Part shown: positions 31,555 to 39,084 of the stretch, in pieces
How positions within the stretch are numbered: the stretch's first letter is position 1
How the letters are laid out: each line of letters opens with the position of its first letter
Origin: Ornithinimicrobium sp. CNJ-824
GTDB taxonomy: Bacteria > Actinomycetota > Actinomycetes > Actinomycetales > Dermatophilaceae
Assembly: GCF_001942405.1 (NCBI RefSeq)
Contig: NZ_MKKA01000009.1
Location: 2,453 to 66,452, forward strand
Length of the DNA: 64,000 nucleotides
Direction: 5' to 3'
Translations under genes and position numbers: made by a program
The notes under the pieces: generated by a model
Databases searched by the model: none
What the model was told of the DNA's origin: nothing
The model's input: only the letters and a program-made list of their open reading frames with translations

Positions 31555-32471
31555 TCAAGGTCGGGTGCCGTCGACGAGGTCGGCCACGACGCATCCGGCG
31601 GCCATCGACCCGGCCGCCAGCGCCTGCACGACCGACGGGACGGGGGCCTCCAGGGCGGCCACGTGCGCCAGGTCGCCCGCGGCGTAGACCCCCGGACGGC
31701 TGGTCCGGCCGTGCTCGTCGACCCGCACCCCGCCGGAGGGGTTGAGCACCAGGCCGAGCTGCTCGGCGAAGGGCGTGGCCTGCACCGCGGTCGTCGCCAC
31801 GAAGATGCCCGCGACCACCACCGGCTCACCCTCGGCGAGGACGACGCGCACCTGGTCCCCCACGCGCTCGAGGCGGCGCACCCGCTCCGACCGGACGGAC
31901 GCGCCGGGGTCCTCCGGCAGCTCCGTGCCGTCGGTCAGCACGACCACCTCGGAGGCCACGGGCCGCATGATGCCCGCCGTGTGCGCCGCCGCGTCGGCGC
32001 CGAGCACCGCGACCGGTCGCCCCGCCATCTCGTGCCCGTGGCAGAAGGGACACTGGACCACGAGGCTCCCCCACAGCTCCGCCAGCCCGGGGACCTGCGG
32101 CAGCTCGTCGCGCATCCCGGTCGCGAGCACCACCCGCCGGGTGTGCAGCCGCCCGCCGTCCTCGAGCTCGACCATGAGGCGGGGTCGCCGTCGCCGTCCT
32201 CGGTGACGTCGCGCACCCGGAGCGCCCGGCCGTCCAGCACCTGCACGGTGGGGTATCCGGCGAGCTCCTCCCGCGCGATCCGGCGGAACTCCGCGGGCGG
32301 GGTGCCGTCGCGGGTGGCCAGGTTGTGCAGGTGTCCGGCGGACGCGTTGCGGCCCTCCCCCTCGTCCACGAGGACCACCTGCCGGTGCACCCGGCCCAGC
32401 GTGAGGGTGGCCTGCAGGCCGGCGGGGCCGCCGCCGACCACCACCACCTCGGACGTCGACGGCACGGTCAT
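31555..32471 (-). CDS. NAD(P)/FAD-dependent oxidoreductase, thioredoxin-reductase-like (one frameshift near 32181)
   Basis: About 305 residues. ATG at 32471 gives EVVVVGGGPAGLQATLTLGR (FAD Rossmann motif) and GHLHNLATRDGTPP. The frame breaks in the cggggtc stretch at ~32181; one added base restores PRLMVELEDGGRL. Then come VVLATGMRDELP, VVQCPFCHGHEMAG (a CxxC at the usual thioredoxin-reductase place) and the C-terminal FAD motif GVYAAGDLAHV. Proteins of this short type are found with ArsR or redox genes in actinobacteria. The electron acceptor is unknown. It is followed, 34 bases on, by the ArsR operon on the same strand but separated by the operator. Confidence 0.85.
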
Positions 32472-32587
32472 GTCGGTGCTCCTGGCATCTCGTCGGGGTG
32501 CGGACCCACCGGACTGTAGGGCCGGGCGGCGGGCGGCGCCTCCCGGACCGGTGAACGGCGGGCCGGGGCCTGCGCGACACTGGGGGT

Positions 32588-33618
32588 ATGACGTACACGC
32601 CCGACCCGACCCGTTACGACACGATGCACTACCGCCGGGTGGGCCGTTCCGGCCTCCAGCTGCCGGCCGTCAGCCTGGGCCTGTGGCACAACTTCGGCGA
32701 CGACGTGACCTTCGACCGGCAGGAGCAGGTGCTGCGGAAGGCCTTCGACCTGGGCATCACCCACCTCGACCTGGCCAACAACTACGGGCCTCCCTACGGG
32801 GCGACGGAGGAGAACGTCGGCCGTCACCTGCGCCGCAGCTTCGCCGGGCTGCGGGACGAGCTGGTCATCTCGACCAAGGCGGGCTGGGACATGTGGCCCG
32901 GCCCCTACGGCCAGGTCGGCGGCTCGCGCAAGTACCTCGTCGCCAGCCTCGACCAGTCGCTGCGGCGGACCGGGCTGGACTACGTCGACATCTTCTACCA
33001 CCACCGCCCCGACCCGGAGACGCCGCTGGAGGAGACGATGGGGGCGCTCGACGCGATCGTGCGGTCGGGCAAGGCGCTCTACGTCGCATCTCCAGCTACT
33101 CCAGCGAGGACACCCGCCGGGCCGCGGCCATCCTCGAGGACCTGGGCACCCCGCTGCTCATCCACCAGCCGTCCTACTCGATGCTCAACCGCTGGACCGA
33201 GGAGGACGCCCTCCTCGACACCCTCGACGAGGTCGGCGCCGGCTGCATCGCCTTCTCGCCGCTGGCCCAGGGCATGCTCACCGACAAGTACCTGCATGGC
33301 ATCCCCGAGGGGTCCCGCGCCACCGAGGGCAAGAGCCTGTCGACCGACCTCATCACCGACGAGACCGTCGAGCACCTCCGTGCGCTGGACGAGATCGCCT
33401 CCGGGCGCGGCCAGACGCTGGCCCAGATGGCGCTGGCGTGGACGCTGCGCGACGAGCGGATGAGCTCGGTGCTCATCGGCGCCAGCAGCCCCGGGCAGCT
33501 CGAGCAGAACGTCGGCGCCCTCGACCGGATCAGCTTCGACGAGGACGAGCTGGCCCTCATCGACCAGCACGCGGTCGACTCCGGCATCGACCTGTGGCGG
33601 GGGGCCCGCCTGGGCTGA
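32588..33618 (+). CDS. Aldo/keto reductase, YghZ/Gpr-like (one frameshift near 33085)
   Basis: About 343 residues. NADPH-dependent carbonyl reductase. MHYRRVGRSGLQLPAVSLGLWHNFGDD is typical of the YghZ (L-glyceraldehyde 3-phosphate reductase) branch. LDLANNYGPPYG contains the catalytic Asp and Tyr, and VISTKAGWDMWPGPYG the Lys. The frame breaks in KALYV; one G restores VGISSYSSEDT. Then come HQPSYSMLNRW, GCIAFSPLAQGMLTDKY and SSVLIGASSPGQLEQN (cofactor-binding). It is divergent from the flavoprotein gene. It probably detoxifies aldehydes or methylglyoxal (family knowledge). Confidence 0.9.
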
Positions 33619-33794
33619 GGCCGGCCGTCGGCCCCTCGGCCCCTCGGCGCTCCGGGGCGGGAGGTGGTCACCCCACCGTGTCAGGGTCGCTCGTGCGCCC
33701 GACGGTCAGGCGTTCCCGACGGTCAGGCATTCCCAGAGCCCTGACCCGGTCGCTGCATGACGGACGACGGCGGCCGCGTCTCGTACGTCGGGTT

Positions 33795-33829
33795 GAGGCC
33801 CTGGTGGGGGCCACAACTCGTCAGGTCGG
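33795..33829 (+). repeat. Copy of the dispersed GGCCC-hairpin intergenic repeat
   Basis: Reads gaggccctggtgggggccac then aactcgtcaggtcgg. It is the most diverged of the six copies but has the same order, and lies between the aldo/keto reductase and lipase genes, just beyond the lipase stop. The rest of 33619-33843 holds no supported gene. Confidence 0.4.
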
Positions 33830-33843
33830 GCCGACGGCGGCCC

Positions 33844-35163
33844 TCAGGCGCTGTGGCGGAGGCGGTCGAGCGGCAGGTGCATGGCCGGCAGGTGGACCGT
33901 GGGCAGGTGCACGGCCGGACGCGGGACGGCCGGCAGGTGCACCGTCGGCAGGTGCACAGACCGCAGCCGGGACCGCCCGGCCAGCGCCCTCTCGGTGGCG
34001 GACCCGTCGTCCGCCTCGCCGGTCGCGACGGCGTCGGCCGGGGCCTCCGGGACGGCCAGCACCTCGTCGAACCACTCCCGGGTCAGGCCGACCGCCACCA
34101 GGGCCGTGCCCTTGTGGTCGACCGCGCCGACGTGGACGACCTGGGCCCGTCCGCCGTGCGTGCGCACCAGGGCGGCGGCCCGGTGGGCGTCCTCGGCCGG
34201 GGCGTCGACGTCCTGGCCGCCGACGTAGAACCGCACGGGGGCCGCCGTCGCCACGTCCCCGACGCTGTTCTCCGCCAGCCGCCGGGGGAACCAGCCCTCG
34301 CCCGCACCGACGAGGTCGTCCACCGTCTCGCGGGTGAGCAGGTGGGCGGGGTCGCGGGGCAGCGCCAGCTCGACCTCCATCGAGCTGCGCCGCCCGTCGA
34401 GCAGGATCGGCAGCCGCCGTGCCCAGCGCTCGCGGACGATCGAGGCCAGCGGCTGCCCGTAGACCCGGGCGTAGGAGGTGGCCAGCGCCGCGAGGTAGGT
34501 CGTGTGGTGGGCCGACCTCCCCGAGAGGACCGCCGGCCCGACGGTCTCGGCCAGCCGGTGGGCCCCGGCCACCGACGCCACCGCGGCCACCTCGAACGGC
34601 TGCGGCGTCCGCGTCAGCTTCCCCAGCGCGGCCAGCGAGGCGTGGCCGCCCTGGGAGAACCCCAGCAGCGCGACCCGGTCGGGCACCGCCGTCCCGACCT
34701 CGGCGAGCACGCGTGGCAGCACGGCCAGCAGGTCGACGACGGCCCGGCCCTCGGTCTCGGCGTGCAGGTAGGGGTGCGGCCCCGGCGAGCTGCCCATCCC
34801 CAGGTAGTCCGGTGCCACGAAGACGTAGCCGGCGCCGGCGAAGGCCAGCGAGGCCATCACGCCCTCGAGCTTGTGGGGGGCGGAGGGCACGTGCAGCCGG
34901 TGGGTCTGGGTGGCGTGCTGGTAGGAGACGACCGCGTGCGGACGCACCCCCTCCGGGGTGGCGACCAGGCCGGAGGCCACCGTCGGCCGCCCGTCCACCC
35001 CGGTCGTCGCGTAGATGACGCGGTGCAGCCGGACCCCGTGCCGCGCGCCGAGGCTGGCCAGCCCGAGCGCGCGCAGCGCCAGCCGGGCCGCGGGCTGCGG
35101 GTAGCGGCGCAGCTGCGACACGACGGGCAGGCCGACCTCGCTGTCGGCCGCGACGATCCCCAT
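33844..35163 (-). CDS. Lipase family alpha/beta hydrolase with a C-terminal HLP repeat tail
   Basis: 439 residues. Secretory-lipase-like alpha/beta hydrolase: AVVSYQHATQTHRLHVPSA, GYVFVAPDYLGMGSSPGPHPYL, the nucleophile elbow RVALLGFSQGGHASLAALG (GFSQGG, ~residue 170), an Asp in VRFYVGGQDVDAPAEDA and a late His in VVHVGAVDHKG. No clear signal peptide at the ATG used (MGIVAADSEVG). After the catalytic domain the last ~40 residues repeat the tripeptide HLP: five VHLP/MHLP units and one RPAVHLP. I know no lipase with such a tail. The upstream gene on the other strand is the B12-binding protein, divergent by 95 bases. Confidence 0.85.
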   Translation of the reverse strand: MGIVAADSEVGLPVVSQLRRYPQPAARLALRALGLASLGARHGVRLHRVIYATTGVDGRPTVASGLVATPEGVRPHAVVSYQHATQTHRLHVPSAPHKLEGVMASLAFAGAGYVFVAPDYLGMGSSPGPHPYLHAETEGRAVVDLLAVLPRVLAEVGTAVPDRVALLGFSQGGHASLAALGKLTRTPQPFEVAAVASVAGAHRLAETVGPAVLSGRSAHHTTYLAALATSYARVYGQPLASIVRERWARRLPILLDGRRSSMEVELALPRDPAHLLTRETVDDLVGAGEGWFPRRLAENSVGDVATAAPVRFYVGGQDVDAPAEDAHRAAALVRTHGGRAQVVHVGAVDHKGTALVAVGLTREWFDEVLAVPEAPADAVATGEADDGSATERALAGRSRLRSVHLPTVHLPAVPRPAVHLPTVHLPAMHLPLDRLRHSA

Positions 35164-35258
35164 GGCACTCCCCTGCGTCGAGATGATCCTTCAGGGTGAC
35201 CCCGGTCACACCCCGTGTCAAGGGCGGCACCGTCCCCGCGACGTGGGACGATGGACGG

Positions 35259-35909
35259 ATGCCCACCCCCGACGCGCGTACCGAGCTCTTCGCCGCGCTG
35301 GTGGGGCTCGACGACGACGCGGCCCAGGACGTCCTGCGCCGGGAGCGGGAGCGGCTGGGGCTGGACCGGCTGGTCGGCGACCTCGTCGTCCCCGTCATGC
35401 GGCAGGTCGGGCTCGGCTGGGAGCGGGGCGAGGTCTCGGTGGCCCAGGAGCACCTGGCGACCCAGCTCGTCCGGTCGGCGCTGGACCGGATGGCCGACGG
35501 CTGGGGGAGCGGCGACGGGCCGCAGGCGTGGCTCGCCTGCCCGCCGCGGGAGCTGCACGACCTGCCGCTGCTGGCCTACGGGCTGCTCCTGCGCGAGCGC
35601 AGGTGGCGGGTCCGCTTCTTCGGGGCCAGCACGCCGCTGCACGACCTGCGCCGCGCCCTGCGTGTGCACCGGCCCGAGGTGGTCGTCGTCTCCGGCGACG
35701 ACCCGGCCCGCCTGCGGGCCAGCCGGGTGGCCCTCGACCTCATCGCCGGGGACGCGGTCCTGGCCCTCGGCGGACGGGCCGCCGAGCTCGCCGGCGCCGA
35801 CCTGCCCGGCACGGTGCTGCCGCCGGACCTGGTCGTCGCGGCCGACCGGCTGGCCGAGGTGCTCACCGAGGCGCAGGCCGGCCCGGCGGAGCTGCTCGGG
35901 ACGGCCTGA
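35259..35909 (+). CDS. Cobalamin-binding protein, LitR/CarH-like sensor domain without a DNA-binding domain
   Basis: 216 residues from ATG at 35259. It has the two-part B12-binding fold of CarH/LitR photoreceptors and corrinoid proteins. The helical cap contains VGLGWERGEVSVAQEHLATQ (the W-x9-EH motif that lies over the cobalamin). The Rossmann part has CPPRELHDLPLLAYGLLLRE (an ExHD version of the DxHxxG cobalt-ligand loop), RFFGASTPLHDL and VVVVSGDD. No MerR-type helix-turn-helix precedes it, unlike LitR. It sits 5' of a carotenoid-modification region, the kind of locus LitR/CarH controls by light. It may sense light or B12 through a partner protein (inference). Confidence 0.8.
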   Translation: MPTPDARTELFAALVGLDDDAAQDVLRRERERLGLDRLVGDLVVPVMRQVGLGWERGEVSVAQEHLATQLVRSALDRMADGWGSGDGPQAWLACPPRELHDLPLLAYGLLLRERRWRVRFFGASTPLHDLRRALRVHRPEVVVVSGDDPARLRASRVALDLIAGDAVLALGGRAAELAGADLPGTVLPPDLVVAADRLAEVLTEAQAGPAELLGTA

Positions 35910-35969
35910 GCCGACCGACCCTCCCCGCTCCGGCTTGCCCCCGGGGCCGCCGGGGGGCACGGTGGGGCC

Positions 35970-36347
35970 ATGAGCGAACACACCCCCGAGCACGAGCGCG
36001 ACCGCGACGACGACGGTTTCGGCACGGTCGACCGCACCGAGGAGCAGGCGGAGCGCGCCCAGGTCGACCTCGACCAGCCGGAGTCCACCGACGACGTGCC
36101 GTGGAGCCCGCCGACCAGCCAGCCGATCCACTCCGAGTTCGACGACGACCCGGAGGAGGAGACCATCGACCAGCGGATCGCCCAGGAGGTGCCCGAGCAG
36201 GGGACGGCCTACGGGGCGCCCGAGCCCGGCGGCGTCCTCGGCGGCGCCGACGACCCGGCCGGCACCACGGGGCCACCCGTCGGCGGCGACGACCCCGACG
36301 CCATCCCCGCCGAGCGGGACGTGCTGGGCACCGAGTCCGGTCTCTGA
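35970..36347 (+). CDS. DUF5709 family protein
   Basis: 125 residues, very acidic and Pro/Gly-rich with no hydrophobic core, so probably disordered. The segment EETIDQRIAQEVPE (~residues 62-75) is the core of the DUF5709 family, small actinobacterial proteins of unknown role. ATG at 35970. It lies between the B12-binding gene and the carotenoid genes, 60 bases downstream of the former, and could share its transcript. Confidence 0.75.
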   Translation: MSEHTPEHERDRDDDGFGTVDRTEEQAERAQVDLDQPESTDDVPWSPPTSQPIHSEFDDDPEEETIDQRIAQEVPEQGTAYGAPEPGGVLGGADDPAGTTGPPVGGDDPDAIPAERDVLGTESGL

Positions 36348-36389
36348 CGAGATATCACGGAATCTCGCCATAGACCTAGAATTCTCTAG
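36348..36389 (+). promoter_or_regulatory. A/T-rich double palindrome upstream of the glycosyltransferase genes
   Basis: Two inverted repeats lie in the only A/T-rich stretch of this region: CGAGAT-8 nt-ATCTCG (36348-36367) and CTAGA-attc-TCTAG (36376-36389). They lie 40-80 bases before the first carotenoid-type gene and are a candidate promoter/operator. Which regulator binds is unknown. Confidence 0.5.
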
Positions 36390-36429
36390 AGAGCGCGATC
36401 GACACCGTCCCCACGGAGGCGACCGGGCA

Positions 36430-37682
36430 CCGCACGTCCTCCTGCTGGCGCTGGGCACTCGTGGCGACGTCGAGCCGTTCGCCCGCCTGGGGCAGGCGCT
36501 CCGCGCCGAGGGGTATGCCGTCACCGCGGCCGTCCTCGAGGACGGCGCCGCCCGGATGCGGTGGGCCGGGGTCGAGCCGGTCGTCGTCGGGCCGACGGCC
36601 GACCGGACCATGTGGTCGCCCTCGCCGGCCGTCCGGCGGTCCGCGCACCTCAACCCCGGGCTGATGTACCTCCAGATGCGCCGCGCCCTCACCGCCCGGG
36701 CCGCCACCCTGGCCGACGGCATCGCGCCGCTGCTGCGCGGTGCCGACCCCGTCGTCTCCGGCCTCCCCACGGCCCGCCTGGTCCCCCTGCTCCAGGCCCG
36801 GGGCGTCCCGGCCCGGCTGGCGCTCATGGCACCCCTCACCCCCCACCCCGCGGGCACCTCGGCCTGGTCCCACACGGTCACCGAGCTGCTCCCCTCCGTG
36901 CTCGAGTCGGCCCGGCAGCGGATGCTGTGGCGGATGACCACCGGCCTGTCCGCGGCGCTCGCCGACGAGGTCGCGCGCCGGCTGACGCCCACCGCGCCCG
37001 CCACCCCTGACGCTCCCGCCGCGCCCGCGGCATACCGCGCGCCCGCCCTCCTGGCGACCAGCGCCGCGCTCGACCCCGACCCTGCCCCCGACGTGCAGCA
37101 GGTCGCTGGTGGGCCGACCCCGCACCGGTCGCGTCGCTGCCGACCGACCTCGAGGAGCACCTCCGCCGGCACCCGGGCGGCCTGCTGCTCGCGCTCGGCA
37201 GCATGCCCGCCGACCGGCCCGACCAGCTCGTCGACCGGCTCGCCGGGGTGGCCCGACGGCTGGGTCGGCCGGCCGTCGTCCAGGTGGCCGGGGCCCGGCC
37301 CGGTCCGCGCGACGGCGCGTTCGTCGTCGGGGAGGTCGACCACCGGGCGCTGCTGCCGCACGTCGTGGCGGCCGCCCACCACGGCGGGGCGGGCACCACC
37401 CACGCCGTGGCCGCCGCCGGGCTGCCCCAGGTCGTCGTCCCGCACCTGGGCGACCAGGCCCACTTCGCCCGGCAGGTCCACCGGGCCGGTCTGGGGCCGG
37501 CGCCCCTGCGTCCGGTGCTGGCCACCCCGCGCACGGTGGCCGACCGGCTGCACGAGGCGCTCACCGCGCCGCGCTACGCCGCCCGCGCCCGCGCCGCCGC
37601 CGCCGTGATGGCGGCCGAGGACGGGCTCGCGACGACGGTGCGGGTCGTCGGCCGGATGACGCAGGTCGGCACGCACGGCTGA
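36430..37682 (+). CDS. Glycosyltransferase, UGT/MGT (GT1) family (start unclear; one frameshift near 37104)
   Basis: The conserved opening HVLLLALGTRGDVEPFARLGQAL is encoded from ~36433, but no ATG, GTG or TTG precedes it in frame back to the A/T-rich region. The start may be non-canonical, lost to an indel, or near GGAGGC at 36415. It continues GYAVTAAVLEDGAARMRWAGVEPVV. The frame breaks in DVQQV; one G near 37104 restores GRWWADPAPVASLPTDLEEHL. The C-terminal half has LLLALGSMPAD and the donor-binding HVVAAAHHGGAGTTHAVAAAGLPQVVVPHLGDQ. It transfers a sugar from a nucleotide donor, here probably to a carotenoid or sterol-like acceptor (context). A second GT1 gene follows by 21 bases. Confidence 0.82.
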
Positions 37683-37702
37683 CCGACCCCGACAATGGTC
37701 GG

Positions 37703-39031
37703 GTGAGGGGACCCAGAGTGCTGGCGCTGAGCAGCCCGATCTACGCGCACACGCTCAACGCCGTGCCCTTCCTCGAGGGCCTGACCGCCCGCGGGGCCGA
37801 GGTGCACCACGGGGTTGCCACCCCCTGGGTCGGGTCGCTGGCCGTCGCCGCGCCCGACGGCTCGGTGCACGACACCGGCCCCGTGCCGCCGTTCAGCCCG
37901 CCCGGGGGACGCGTCCGCGACGTCTCCGCGCGCTACGCCTGGCTGGTCGCCGACGCCGTCACCCGCGTGCGCACGGTCGTGCGCCTCGTCGAGGAGGTCC
38001 GCCCCGACGTCGTGCTGACCGACTCCCTCGGCCACGCCGGCGCGCTGGCCGCCGAACGGCTCGGCGTGCCGTGGGTCAGCTTCGGCGACGGCCCCCTGCA
38101 CTTCCCGGACGCGCTGACCCCGCCCTTCGGCGCCGGCCTGCCCTACCGCACGCCCCAGCCGTGGGTGTGGCGCAACACCGTCGTCCAGGTCGCCAGCCGC
38201 CGCGTGGTCATGGCGCGGGCGCAGCAGGGGTATGCCGCGCTCCGCGCCTCCCTGGGGCTGCCGCGCCGCGACGTCCCCGTCCTCGAGGCGAGCCTGTCGC
38301 CGCTGCTGCACCTGCACTGCGGGGCCCCCGAGCTGGAGTACCCCCGCGCCGACCTGCCCGACCACGTCCACTTCGTCGGGGCCCTGCGCCCGCCGGGGCC
38401 GACCGGCTGGCGTCGGCCGGACTGGTGGGACGAGGTGGTCGCCGGCCACGACGGCTCGGTCGTCCTGGCCACCCAGGGCACGCTGCGCGACGACCCGGCC
38501 GAGGTGCTGGCCCCTACCCTGGCCGCGCTGCGCGCCACCGGCCGGGCGGGCGTGCTGACCACCGGCTCGGGCGACCCGGCCCGCCTCGGCGGCCCCGGCG
38601 TGGTGCCGGACCGCCTGGCAGGAGGGCCCCCGCGGCACGGCGACGGGGCCGGTGGTGCCCGGGGCCCGGTGGCCGTGGAGCGGTTCGTCCCCTACTCGGC
38701 GGTGCTGCCGCACGCCGGGGTCTTCGTCACCAACGGCGGCTGGACCGGGGTCCTGCTCGCCCTGGCCCACGGCGTCCCGGTCCTGCAGGTGGGCAGCACC
38801 GAGGAGAAGGCCGACATCGGCCGGCGCGTCGAGTGGGCCGGCGCCGGCCTCCACCTCGGCGGCTCCCGCCCCCGGCCCCGGGCGCTGGCCCGCGCGCTCG
38901 CGCGGGCGGAGGGCACGGCATACCGGGCCGGGGCCCGCCGGGTCGCCGCGTCCCTGGCCACGCGCGACCCCGGGCGGGACGGGGCCGAGCTGGTGCTGGG
39001 CCTGCTGGGTCAGGGTTGGACGAACGGATAG
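37703..39031 (+). CDS. Glycosyltransferase, GT1 (UGT/MGT) family
   Basis: 442 residues from GTG at 37703. N-terminal RVLALSSPIYAHTLNAVPFLEGLTARGAEV is the macrolide glycosyltransferase-type acceptor domain. DVVLTDSLGHAGALAAERLGVPWVSFG follows. The C-terminal nucleotide-sugar domain has VVLATQGTL, ERFVPYSAVLPHAGVFVTNGGWTGVLLALAHGVPVLQVG and EKADIGRRVEWAGAGL. The usual HGG is here TNGG. The acceptor is not determined; its place between another GT1 and the IDI-GGPPS gene suggests a carotenoid glycoside. It is separated by 53 bases from the next gene. Confidence 0.85.
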   Translation: MRGPRVLALSSPIYAHTLNAVPFLEGLTARGAEVHHGVATPWVGSLAVAAPDGSVHDTGPVPPFSPPGGRVRDVSARYAWLVADAVTRVRTVVRLVEEVRPDVVLTDSLGHAGALAAERLGVPWVSFGDGPLHFPDALTPPFGAGLPYRTPQPWVWRNTVVQVASRRVVMARAQQGYAALRASLGLPRRDVPVLEASLSPLLHLHCGAPELEYPRADLPDHVHFVGALRPPGPTGWRRPDWWDEVVAGHDGSVVLATQGTLRDDPAEVLAPTLAALRATGRAGVLTTGSGDPARLGGPGVVPDRLAGGPPRHGDGAGGARGPVAVERFVPYSAVLPHAGVFVTNGGWTGVLLALAHGVPVLQVGSTEEKADIGRRVEWAGAGLHLGGSRPRPRALARALARAEGTAYRAGARRVAASLATRDPGRDGAELVLGLLGQGWTNG

Positions 39032-39084
39032 AGTCGAGTCCCGGGCGCTCGCCCGGGGAGGGCGACGGTGAGGATGCTTTCTCG

